A stretch of 63,095 bases of DNA from Phellopilus nigrolimitatus (Eukaryota > Basidiomycota > Agaricomycetes > Hymenochaetales > Hymenochaetaceae): the NCBI GenBank assembly GCA_021029095.1, contig JAJOHG010000148.1, positions 1 to 63,095 on the forward strand. Direction: 5' to 3'. The position numbers and the translations under genes were made by a program. Below, in pieces: positions 41,210-54,329 of this stretch. The notes beneath the pieces were generated by a model. The model had not been told where the DNA came from. It ran no database searches and saw only the letters and a list, made by a program, of their open reading frames with translations. Numbering within the stretch: position 1 is the stretch's first letter; every line of letters starts with the position of its first letter.

Positions 41210-41860
41210 TGCAAATCTAATACTTGGTGGATCCTCCTCTGACCTCCAGTACCCGCTCCACATGTTTAGGCATGCTGTTAATAAGAGAATTAATTATTTT
41301 AATGTCAATCTTCTCACACTCTGCTAAAAGTGCCCTCTTCAATTCTTTCTTGTTCTGGAATGTTTCTGGTCTTTTTTCTGGTTGGTATTTCTGTCAGATA
41401 CCAAAGATATTCACTGGGGTTAATGTCTAATGATTGAGCTGGGTGGGGAAATGTCTCTAGGAAATTTCTGTACCTGATTGTTTTCACTGCATTGAATCTG
41501 TGAACTGATGCCCCATCTTCCATGATCTTTACAAGCCACATCTCCTCATAAAACTCCACATAAATGCCCCAGAGGGGTCATGTTATGATCAACTCCACAT
41601 AATCATTGCTCTTTTGGCTATCCTTGGGCATAAAAATGAGTGGGCCTGCTTGTTATATGCAATGCACCCTCAAATCATAGCTCTTGACATTCCTGACTTA
41701 ACAGTGGCTGCCAGGCACTTCTTTTCAAGCTTTTCCTTGAAGTGTTTCCATACTAGAGGGATCCTGTATCTCTTCCAAAGCTTTACTAGTGATGTTACTG
41801 TCCAGATGACTCCGTGTCATTCCTCCTTTCCATGGGGTAAAATTGTAGTTATTTGTGCAA
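41210..41860 (-). pseudogene. Tc1/mariner transposase C-terminal half, decayed
   Basis: The minus-strand frame reads LVKIMEDGASVHRFNAVKT, FPHPAQSLDINPSEYLWYL and then (other frame) KIDIKIINSLINSMPKHVER, VLEVRGGSTK. These are the second catalytic D and the D-N-P third catalytic region of Tc1-type DDE/D transposases and their C-terminus. Upstream pieces (KALEEI, MIxGCIAYNKQAHSFLCP) are interrupted by stops and shifts. Transposase would cut and paste at TA sites. Dead copy. Confidence 0.75.
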
Positions 41861-42427
41861 TGTTACAGAGTAACAGGGTCTTGCCTAATGGAGCGAGGAG
41901 CGTGACTGTGGACAGTGACGTGACGAGTGACGTGAGGCTTGACTGTGACAAGGCGACGATGACTATGGCAAGACTGTGAAGCGCTGGGCGCAAGGCTATG
42001 AAGAGCAAGGCAATGGATAGCAAGACTATGCTAGCTATAGAACAGGAGGTCACGCTGGGGCTTAAGGTCCCAGCGATGTACCTATATATACTGTGAGACT
42101 GACTATGATGTCAGTGGAGCTATGGAGTCATGCGCAGCATGACATGAGGGGAACGTGAGGGAAAGGCCCGTAAGGGGCATGTACTGTGGAGCATGGAATG
42201 AGGCAGTGGAGTGTGGAGCGGGGAACACCCAGGAGGGGCGCGTACAATGAGGAAGGGGTCAGGCCATGAACTAAGGGAAAGATAATGGAAAGGTGAAGGG
42301 CCTGACTAAGCAAGGAAGGAATGATGTAAGGGGGATCGTGAGGTAAGCAAGGTAAGTTCTAACATGCAAGCCATTTCTTTTTATGTGTAAGTGGGTCAAG
42401 GACTTCCGGCCGCCTAAAACCGTTACA
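41861..42427 (+). repeat. Possible solo LTR
   Basis: It starts TGTTACAGAGTAACAGGG and may end at CCGTTACA. It contains a TATA-like ctatatatactg near 42082 and has a composition unlike its flanks. Target duplication is not convincing (tgcaa against ccaaa), so this is tentative. Confidence 0.35.
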
Positions 42428-42760
42428 CCAAAAGGCTGAATAATCACTTTATAGTGATTCCAATTCCCGGAAGTATATAAGCAACTGGTTTCGGCATGCC
42501 CAACCTGCACGCCCAGCTGGTAAGCCACCGGCTTACATTATGCTTGTCACTTAGGGTGGGGTTTTTTGCATGCATAGTGTGAATATATACCCAAGTAACA
42601 ATGTTAACCCCTCTGGATAGCCCTGAGGGCTGCTGAGGAGGAGAGGCTGATGTTGGAATTATGGGTGTTGTCAACAAGTGATTAGCATCTGTTGCTATCA
42701 AATGACCACTTTAAATTATGCAAACCCCTGTTCTTGATTTTGTTCAGACATCCTCTCCTG
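42428..42760. other. No gene seen
   Basis: Spacer between the possible LTR and the hAT-like element. Minus-strand frames of 80-90 codons show no known motif. Confidence 0.4.
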
Positions 42761-42768
42761 GATATGTC

Positions 42769-43867
42769 TAGGGCTCTGCACCGTACCATATACGGATACG
42801 GCTGTATAACCCAATTTCGTATATGGCCACGGACCATATAAAAATGTGCCGTATCTCAGGTTTAGAGGCAACATACGGTACGGCACGTATAAAATACGGC
42901 CATATACAGCATTACAGCACGTACATATATCAAATTGACACACCATGCTGAAGCCCTGTTGGATTGTCACTAAGGAAGAGGGGGAGTGTCACGAACAACC
43001 AGACTACAAAGCAACAGTCCGACTCGAGCTACTCTGTTCCATTAACTTTTGAAATACCATGTGTGCCTTTCCCTTTTTTCATTTCTCTATGAATGAGGTT
43101 CTCGGTAGAGTCAGCAAGCACAGCATTCGGGGCCGACCCGTTTCAGGTAGAATACATATTTTTACAATATTGGTTGTTTACTAAATTTGGCAATACTATG
43201 GCTACCAAATAGGGTATAAAAAGCTTGAAATGTATATTTATTTACTTGAAACCCTAATATGTGTTCAATAATGCCGTATGCTGTATTTACGGCCGTATCA
43301 CTGCGGGCATCCACTTAGAACCCCCCCATGGTGAGTCGATTAGATGTTTTATTTAATTGTGGCTTTCTCCACACATTATAGTTTAACACTTTTGGACACT
43401 TTTATCCAAATCACTTTTTAACTTTCTTATGCCTTTCTCCAAATGGTATATTTTAACTTTCTTTTTGCCTTTGTCCATACAAGAAAGGCTTAACAAAGGG
43501 GTGCTTTGACAAAGCACCCCTTTGTTAAGCCTTTCTTGTATGGACAAAGGCAAAAAGAAAGTTAAAATATACCATTTGGAGAAAGGCATAAGAAAGTTAA
43601 AAAGTGATTTGGATAAAAGTGTCCAAAAGTGTTAAACTATAATGTGTGGAGAAAGCCACAATTAAATAAAACATCTAATCGACTCACCATGGGGGGGTTC
43701 TAAGTGGATGCCCGCAGTGTATGCGACCGTATTCTACGGGTATAATACAGGTACGGACCGTGCAATACGGTGCCGTATTTTTCTCTTGCTGTTGTCCATA
43801 CAATATGGTCCGTAACCGTATATGGTACGGCCATAAACCATAATTACGGTTACGGTGCGGAGCCCTA
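42769..43867. mobile_element. hAT-like element with ATACGG motif array
   Basis: Left TAGGGCTCTGCACCGTACC and right GGTGCGGAGCCCTA are inverted. The 8-bp duplication is GATATGTC (42761-42768, 43868-43875). Subterminal regions consist of variants of ATACGG/CCGTAT on both strands. Inside there is a polypurine tract plus TGTCACGAAC (about 42975-43146, ending GTTTCA), like the start of a gypsy 3' LTR, and the perfect palindromic MITE at 43299-43719. No coding capacity. Confidence 0.85.
43299..43719. repeat. Fold-back MITE copy g: perfect 421-bp palindrome
   Basis: The left arm 43299-43508 and right arm 43510-43719 are exact inverse complements over 210 bp around a single central A (43509), as checked by eye. 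TAT is duplicated outside (43296-43298, 43720-43722). The ends are CACTGCGGGCATCC and inverse. A transcript through it would form a 210-bp RNA hairpin. Perfect arms suggest a very recent origin. Confidence 0.9.
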
Positions 43868-43875
43868 GATATGTC

Positions 43876-44221
43876 ATTGATGTGGCCTCAATTGTGGTAG
43901 TTCTGGTGAACCTGATGGACAGTCAAATCAGAACATTGGATGGTATGGCAATTTGAGACTGATTTAGATAAGAATTAGCTGAATTAACTACAGCATGACA
44001 TTCAGATGGGATGAGATAACATTCTCCAAGTTGCTTGGGCAGGATTGTGATATGAGGCAAAGTTGTTGTATTGAGGTGTGAGAACCGGAATAAACTTATG
44101 TCATGTGACTGTAAATCTCAATTTTGACTTTGAGCTTCCCTAATTACTTTTTGTAATCAGCAATAACATCATTGTAAGCGAGACACTGATCATGAGCTAC
44201 AGACATCATCCACCAATAACC
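43876..44221. other. No gene seen
   Basis: AT-rich spacer; continuation of the sequence that received the element at 42769. Confidence 0.4.
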
Positions 44222-44224
44222 ATT

Positions 44225-44846
44225 AGCCCGTCTCAATTCTGTGTCTACGTCTGTATCTACGCCGGCAGAGAAATCCAGTCAGGGTCTGACCGTTGGCTTG
44301 GGTCGACCAGGAAGTTGGTGTGTTTCCTTTTTTGGCGATAACGCCGGTCGTGCCTTAAACACACGAGATACACCTCCAGAGTTGTATCTCGTGTGTCTAA
44401 GGCGTCGGAGTTCTAACCGCAATCACGGCTCGTCGGCATAAAAATGGATGTGAATGGATATGACACGCTAAGTCAACGTGTGATGGCATGTCACATGCAA
44501 CGTCACTCTGGCACTGAAAGGTGCGTATCATCCTTGAACAAACTCAGATGGCTTGCTTTGGTGCATATAGCTGAGCTTAAGTATGTCAAGATATCCCTTC
44601 TCCATTTTTTTTGGCAGAAACATGCCTCAGGGACAGAATATCGTAAATAATGAATTATGCACCATGCAGCTGCAGAAAGTCAACCGGATTAGGCCACTTT
44701 CAAGCTCCGCTCTGATCCCTCAGCAAGCTCGAGAAGGTCTCATTTCTCACGCTGTATATCTACTCCGGTTACTATAACACCGGTTACCCGATGTCCATGC
44801 CGAACTCGTAGATACAGACAAATCAGATACAGAATTGAGACGGGCT
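44225..44846. repeat. TIR MITE next to a stop codon
   Basis: Left end AGCCCGTCTCAATTCTG and right CAGAATTGAGACGGGCT are exact inverses. ATT is duplicated outside (44222-44224, 44847-44849). A separate inner inverted repeat (cacacgagataca / tgtatctcgtgtg) lies at 44359-44397. The right duplication ends 3 bp before the stop codon of the minus-strand gene at 44853, so the element now supplies that gene's 3' UTR. Confidence 0.8.
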
Positions 44847-44852
44847 ATTGCA

Positions 44853-46387
44853 TTACACCTGTACACACTTGCAAAAGTCTCCTAACCATGCCTTTTCAAT
44901 AATTCCCATAACCATCCCTTTCTCCACCTCACACATTTCCCTGATACTTCTTGTCTCGGGTTCGGGATGAGGATACATAGCGGCCGTGCACCGGACAAGA
45001 AGCTTCGATAGAATATCCTCTATCTTTTCTTCCGCAATGAGCATCGTAGGGGTTGTACAGTTCGTAGAGCAGCCCGTTCGAGACAGAACTTCCGAGAAAA
45101 GCGCCTCACGTACAACGGCACCCATGTACCACAGTGTATCTTTGCGGGCGAGCCGCTCCATGCGTTGCTGATGGCTGAGCTTCACCAGTTGGTCTCGACG
45201 TGATTTGTTAGGGTAAGCCATGATTGTTTGCTCCTTGGTCAAGGCCGAAGGCGTGTATCCGGCAGGGCTCCAAAGTCTCGAAATTTCAGCCACAGCCGAA
45301 ATCATGACAGTATTCACAAGCCCCATGTAGAGATGACGTAGATTCACAACACTGTCTCTCGCCATCGATAATATGCTCCCGAGTGTCGTCAAAAGACTAG
45401 GACGAATGTCGAGCTGAGAACGAGAATCAATGAAAACCTCCGAATGCCTCTTCCGTCGAGATTGCACTTCGTGAAGGGTCGACGAAAGAAAGTTCCGTGA
45501 CAGCTGATTGATAGACTTGATAAGAGGGGCCACGAAATCAGAAGTGAGAGTATTGAAAAGTTGATCGAGCAGAGGCACGAAATCGTGCTTCCGGGAAGAA
45601 GGTCGGACTGGCCTGCCCGAAAGCTTTTCGTTCACCAGACGTATTGCAGAGAAGACGCACGATAGTGTCGAGAGAAGAATAGCATTGACACCTTTTATAA
45701 CATCGAGAGGATCCCTCAACTTCTGTTGTGAGTGCACGACTGTGAGCAACGCATTTCCTAGAGCCCGCACCACGTCGATAGCCGAAGAGATCAGGGAAAC
45801 CGAGACGTTTGTAGGTGAGCCTTCCGTCACAGATGCACATAGTAGCTTCCGATACGAGCTGAAGATGCGCACGGAGTCGTTCAGCTCTGGCAGATTAATT
45901 TCTGGGTTGAAGTTAGCTTCACACGGACGGTTCCGGCGAAGAGAACATGCCTGCAGCGTAGCTCTCCTCCAGTACATTCCGCAAATCCATTCCGATGTTC
46001 AATGCGGGAAGCGGAGCAGGAAGCTTGCTTTCACTACAGACCGCATTTGTTTTCCTTTTCTTCTTTTTCAAGGGGACTGAACCAGGCGGCGTCTTTGATG
46101 TCGCATCCTTCTCGTTCATGGTTGCGTCCAGTCGAAAGACAGCGAGCTCTTCGTTATAGATCAAGTAAGATGAAGAAATAGGTGTCTGTTGCTCACGACT
46201 CACCCGCAAGATCTCCTTCAAATTTCCTCTTTAGAGTCTTAACCTCTTCCTCAAGAGCCACTGCCCGCTCCCGCCATAGTCTGTTGCACGAGACGTCGGC
46301 TTCTCCACGAAGAGGAAAGCGACTGCGGAGGTCTAGAAGATAAACTGAGATAGTCAAGACAAATTCAGCGTCCGTTGCACGATCCAC
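44853..46387 (-). CDS. Uncharacterised helical protein, tentatively Mei4-like
   Basis: The start at 46387 gives MDRATDAEFVLTISVYLLDL, then LWRERAVALEEEVKTLKRKF, a 55-nt intron (46149-46203), ELAVFRLDATMN and a basic patch (LKKKKRK, possible NLS). A long helical region (SAIDVVRALGNALLTVV, SRLWSPAGYTPSALT) follows to the stop at 44853-44855. The join near 45920 is unclear: the frame must change by one base, and no normal-sized intron was found. The first exon, with a hydrophobic helix followed by W-R-E-X-X-X-L-E-E-E-V-X-X-L, resembles the N-terminus of Mei4, a factor for meiotic double-strand breaks. This is inference from memory. No other family was recognised. Confidence 0.5.
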
Positions 46388-46865
46388 TCAGGGAAAGTTG
46401 CGCACCGTCAGTAGACTGATCCTTCGGTTTATAACGCAAGGTGATAAAAGCCTGTATACAAACGAGCGCGAACGTAAATCAACTCGCGCTAGTTGACGGA
46501 AGGCCGGCATACCAGCGAGATGCGTATTCTTTGAGAATCAGTTGGAAGCATCTTGACGAGGTCTATTGTAAACAGAAACTTGTCACGGCGAGCCGCATAC
46601 ATTCACAATTCTCACGGTCTACCACAAAATCAGCCACAAATGCGATAATTGAGAAGTCCTTTGATAAGTTTCGACTTTAAGGTCGTTTGGAACCTACGCA
46701 TTCGTGAGTAGCATCGTAATTGTCATGAACCGCTTTTGTAATTCAGCATGGTATGCCACTTGAACACACAAGCGAAGCAGACTAAAGGAGCATATAAATT
46801 ACCAAAACATATGAACGAAACAACAAGAACCCGGATGGATGACGCAGAACAGGAACCGCAAATCG
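46388..46865 (-). promoter_or_regulatory. Intergenic promoter of the 44853-46387 gene
   Basis: 478 bp between the DBP3 stop and the ATG at 46387. No clear TATA box close to the start. A 79-codon plus-strand frame here has no features and is not called. Confidence 0.35.
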
Positions 46866-49447
<2,582 letters not shown>

Positions 49448-50003
49448 GAAGGTATGAGCTCGGGAGAGTGAAAGTTTTACGGGCTGAATTAGGCAATGGA
49501 AAAGGCGCGATCTGCGTACGTGTAGCCGAGATCAGCACGGCTAGCCGGCTTATTTGAGCTTAGAAAGGGAATATCACAGGCAGGACACGTGAGCGTCGTC
49601 ATCTTCCGGGCCGCATCACGTGCAAGTACAGTCTGTGCCAGAGGTCATAAACTTTTAGGCGCGGGCTGAATGTCGGAGAAATTTGAACGCGGTTTGTGGG
49701 GCCAAATCGGGGAATGCCGGAGTCTAGGCGAGAAGTGCCGTGGATCTGGACTCTGGACCAAGGACGGATTGGGGTCCGGGGCTATGACGTCGAGGTTCAT
49801 GGCAGACGCCGGGAGGCTGGAGGCCGGACGGCGCTGTCGAGGACGTTGGCCGCTCTCTTCCTTCATCTCTCTCATCGTCTCCTTCCGGTGTCCTTCCGCA
49901 ACACCGGTTCCCCGTCCCCCGTCCTCCGTCCTCCGTCGCCCGTCGCCCGTCGCCCGTCGCCCGTCGCTCGTAGCCCGTCGCCGACACTTGTCCTCCCACC
50001 ATC
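49448..50003. promoter_or_regulatory. Divergent promoter between DBP3 and PTP genes; cgtcgcc microsatellite
   Basis: 556 bp between two ATGs pointing away from each other, so it must contain both promoters. About 49918-49985 holds a tandem array of CCGTC/CGTCGCC units on the PTP side, just upstream of its ATG. Such pyrimidine-rich tracts are common near fungal transcription starts. Confidence 0.6.
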
Positions 50004-53000
50004 ATGGACGGCTTCTTCTCGGGCGCGCCCCTCCGTCCCGCCATCGACCCGACAGACGAGAGCGTAGACCGCTTTGCCCAGGCAATCGCGGGCCGCTTCA
50101 ACAACCCTGACCGTCCCTTGCTAACTGCCCGCCTCACTCCCGGCCCTCCTTCCTACACCGCCGCCCCATCTCTACCCCCACCCCCGCCCCCACATGCCCC
50201 CGCCGCCCAGTCTTCCTCTCAGTCCTCCTCCCCAGTCGCCCCTTTGGCCCGCATGTCCATCAATACCATGTTGTTGCCCCCTCGTTTCCCACAAAGTTCC
50301 CCGGCTGCATCCCCGTCTTCGTCTTCGTCTGTCGGCGACTTCAGCCTTGCGACTGCCTCCTCCTTGCCAGACATCATCCGCACTCCCCGTGTACTTATCC
50401 TCGACATCCGCCCTCACTCAGCTTATTCCACTGCTCGTCTGCCTCATGCGATCTCTCTCTCCGTTCCCTCAACTCTTCTCAAACGGCCTGCTTTCACACT
50501 TCAGAAACTCACAACCATGCTTTCCTCTTCCACCGCTCGCTCGCGTTTCTCTGCCTGGGACAAAGCCTCTCGCATTCTTGCTTATGACGCTGATTCTGCC
50601 GCCCTCCATGACGGCTCTAATTTATTGGGCCTCCTCCGTAAATTTCGTGCCGAAGGCTTTACAGGAGACATAGCCTGGCTGCAAGGTGGCATCCAGGCTC
50701 TATGGAGAGACCATCGTCATCTCGTCGAAGAGTGTTCCGTTTCAGACGACGACGACGAGACGGAGGAACCTCGGTTCATCCGTGCACGGGACCTTCCGCT
50801 CGCTGCCTTCCAGCAGTCTACAATCACTTCTGTTCATGGTCGCACCCAAACAAACGTCAGCCCGACGCCCAACTTCAGCTCCGCTTTCGCTCGTGCACCG
50901 GTGCTCACCGTACAGCCAAGTCGCCCGCCTTCCACTCGGGCCGCAGCGAACCCGTTCTATGACAATATTCGCCAAAATATCGAACTCTCGCAGGGCATTA
51001 CCGAGCGCATTCCGCTCCGTCTTTCCCCAACTGTCGCATCGCGAGTTCGAGAGCTGCCGTTCGCCTGGCTGCGAGACGTTGTCACGACGGCTGGGCGGGA
51101 TGAGGGCACGGAAGCGTTGGCAATGCAGTTTTATCGTATCGAGTTGGGCGAGCAGCGCCGAATGCAGGGTGTCATGGCGCATCATTCTACGCAAGGTAGC
51201 GACACAGTCGACGTCAAGGAGGGTGAAGTAAGGATCACGGAGGACGTGCAGAATGATGCGCCTTTTCCCTTCAGCATCCTCGCAGGCATCGAAAAGGGAG
51301 CGAAGAACAGGTGGATGACTTTCCTTTTTCCTTGGTGAAAAAAGCGTTGACATGAATAACAATGTACTGTTCAAGGTATCGTAACATCTGGCCATTCGAA
51401 CATTCTCGTGTGCGTCTCCAGGATCAAGTAAAGGATGACTATGTGAACGCCTCTTTCGTGCAACCGTTAGGAACACGCCGGCAGTATATTGCAACCCAGG
51501 GCCCTTTACCGTCGACGTACTCGGACTTCTGGAGGTGAGATCGGGATTTTGCTGTGTCTCATAAAAATTTATTTCTCACGTCGTGCATTTAGCGTTGTTT
51601 GGGAACAAAACGTCAGTGTTGTAGTGATGCTGACAAAGGAATACGAGGGAGGCGCCATAAAGTGCGGCAGGTACTGGACGGATGGACAATATGGTCCATT
51701 CCGTCTCAAATGCATATCGACGAGTGGTGCGAAGGAGGAAGATGACCCCGGTGGCGGATTTTTCAACACTGCGGCCTTAGTTGCAAAAGCAAAAGAAGAT
51801 GCATCCGAGGAGGACAAGTTCAACCATACCATCCGCCGTGTCTTTGAGCTCTCGCACCTGGGATATCCAGAACGCAAGCCTCGGGTCATTAACCACCTGC
51901 AGTACCTTGGCTGGCCTGACATGGACGTGCCCGTCAGACCGGCAGGTGTCTTGCGCTTGATGTTTGAAATAGACGACTTGGTGGACAAGGCGAACGAGAA
52001 CGGCGCGTCGCCGGCCCTCTTACACTGCTCAGCTGGCGTCGGCCGCACTGGCGCATTCATTATGCTCGACGCCGTTCTTGACGGTGTGCGGCGGGAGATC
52101 CGGAAGCACGTCGAAGCGAGGAAAGCGGCCTCGAGCCAGACAACTAGCGATAGCGACAGCGAGGCGCAAAACGGCAGTGCTGACGCCATGGATGTCGACT
52201 CGATGACTAGTTCTCGTATTCGCAGTCTGGCATCCTCCGATCCCATTTCCGATCCCGTCGTGCCAGACTCTCCGAAAGTGTCGAATTCTTTCTCTACTCG
52301 GCTGCCCCTCTCTGCACAGGCTCATCAAACTCCTCCCGTCACCCAGACTCAGTCGGGTCCAGTCGCAACTCTACACTTGGGCGGCGACAACTCGCGGCGA
52401 GCTGACATTCACGTGCCTCTAGTCTTGCCAGCAGCCTCGGCGGCCCAGCTTCAGACACCGAGGTCGTCCCAAGTTAAAGAGTTGGCACCCGCTTCTCCTG
52501 CGTCAAGAACGCAGTCCCCACCGAGGACTACAGCGGCGTCATCGAGGCCTGCATTTACTCCCAGGTCTTCCGCGACAAGGCAGAGGCCGAGCCTTTATGC
52601 CCGGAGAGTTTTGATATCCGACTTCTCCATCGCCGACGCAGACTCGATGTTTACGAGTCCTAGTCCAAATCCGGCGTTCGCAATGGACGTGGAGTCACTC
52701 CAGCCTCCATCGCATCCGGGAGTGAGCAGTAGCAGTTCCGGGGAGGGGAATATGAGTAGTGGAGAACGGGGGAGCTCGGGGTCTGGGTCTGGCTCCTCCT
52801 CGAGTGGGCATTTGACTAGGCCGCTGCAGATGGCATTTGCAAAGATGTCCTCCGATGACGTCCCAGGGCCGTCGGGACGATGTTCAGACTCTGATTCGTT
52901 TTCCCCCCCAGCGGTGTCTCCGCGCGCGCGAGCTGGAAGTGTCAGCGGTAGTGGGAGTGGAAGCGGGGAAGGGGCAAATGCTTCCGGCTCGGGTGCCAGC

Positions 53001-53897
53001 GTTGCTGCAGGCGGCTACTCGTCCGCTTCGTCTCTGGGTCTCAGAGGATTTGCTGGATTGGGCGTCTCTTCGCCGGTACCGTCGTCTGGGCATTCGTCTC
53101 CCAGCTCTGCGCCTAATGGTGCTCGACCGCACCAGCACCGGAAACTGTCCATGCAGAAGCCGAGCCTCTTAGCGCCGAAGCCGATGCACCCATTGCCGCC
53201 GTCCGTCCCGGATTTAACGGAAGAACCCGAGAGGGGCATACATGCTACGCCTGCCCTCCCGCCGAGGCTCAAGCCCGAAAAGCATCATTCGACGTCGTCT
53301 GTTCGCTCTGTTCTTTCTTCCTCGTCTTCTGTTCCGTCATCCATCACCAGCAACCTTTCTTCCCTCCTGTCCTCGCATCCGACAGACTCGTCTGTGACAC
53401 CTCTTTCTACACATGACGCGTCCCCATCGCCGTCTCCAGACAAGGCGGAAAAGAAGGAATCCGAACAGAATGTGCCTGGCGACACTACGCTCAGCTACAC
53501 TTCCCCGAGGAAAATGCGCGCCGACGACTCTCCACCGCTGTTGTCGTCGTTCGAGGAGCCGATACGCCAGATTTTGGAGGATATGCGCGAGCAGCGGATG
53601 AGTCTCTGCCAAAGTTTGCGGCAGTACGTGTTCGTCCACAACGCGGTCATAGAAGGTGCACTTCGTATCGTGGACGAAGAACGTCGACGTGCAGGTCTCG
53701 AAGACGGCGACTTGCTCGACATCGACCCGGCTGCGATCGCGAGCGTCGCGCCGAAGATGCAGACGACTGGGAAACGCGGAGCGAGTCCAACAGAGCTGCT
53801 GAAGAAGGATAAGAAGGGCGAAGTTGCGCTGGCGAAGCGACCGAGCGTGAAACGTGGCAAGAGCATCAGCAGCGGAGAATCGACTGGTTCTGGGTAA
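50004..53897 (+). CDS. Rhodanese-protein tyrosine phosphatase (Pyp1/Pyp2-like)
   Basis: join(50004-51310, 51376-51534, 51593-53897), 1256 residues. N-terminal disordered region, then a rhodanese-like fold (residues about 130-235: VLILDIRPHSAYSTARLPHA, GDIAWLQGGIQALW). This is the arrangement of yeast stress-MAPK phosphatases. The PTP domain starts NRYRNIWPFEHSRVRL, DDYVNASFVQP, with the WPD loop GWPDMDVP and the P-loop HCSAGVGRTG (C-X5-R intact). After this, about 500 Ser/Pro/Gly-rich residues intervene before the Q-loop helix MREQRMSLCQSLRQYVFVHN and a basic tail. It probably dephosphorylates tyrosine on MAP kinases. Both introns keep frame. Divergent from DBP3. Confidence 0.88.
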
Positions 53898-54329
53898 TTC
53901 CTCTCGACCCCTATCAGGTCCTCATTTTACATTGCTACTGTACTTGTATTTTTCTCACCTCACTTCAATATGCATTCCATCCATTCAATTTCAACTTCCG
54001 TTTTTTTCAAAATCATCCATTCCGCTTTTACTTACGCACGTCCTCCTCATGCATTAAGTTAATCTCAGCAACACTGGATAGCGACGTCTGAACATTGTTA
54101 TTCTTGCTTGACATAGAAGCACAGCAAATCCACACCACATTGTCTCGCTAATGCTTACGACGGAGAATCTATGTATAATATCTTAGTCTTACGGCCGGAA
54201 TATTTGATTTTAAAAAGGAGCTCGGCTCTTAAACACATTACAGAGTTATCAAAAAAAGGCTGTCTACAATTGCATATTAACTACATGTGAACAAAATAAA
54301 ACGTAGGGCAGTCCTGGAACAAAAGTCCA
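53898..54329. other. Convergent 3' intergenic region
   Basis: 432 AT-rich bases between the PTP stop and the Snf2-family stop on the opposite strand. They should hold both 3' UTRs and polyadenylation signals (aataaaac near 54294 would read on the plus strand). No gene. Confidence 0.5.

Noticed and set aside
41314..41559. Intact Tc1 transposase
   Set aside because: Only the C-terminal half is readable, with stops and frameshifts upstream and no paired TIRs found.
46441..46680. 79-codon plus-strand frame between two genes
   Set aside because: No motif, no splice context and an ordinary length for chance in this composition.
52884..53272. Opposite-strand frames within the PTP insertion
   Set aside because: Low-complexity shadows; the plus-strand frame is continuous with the PTP domain on both sides.
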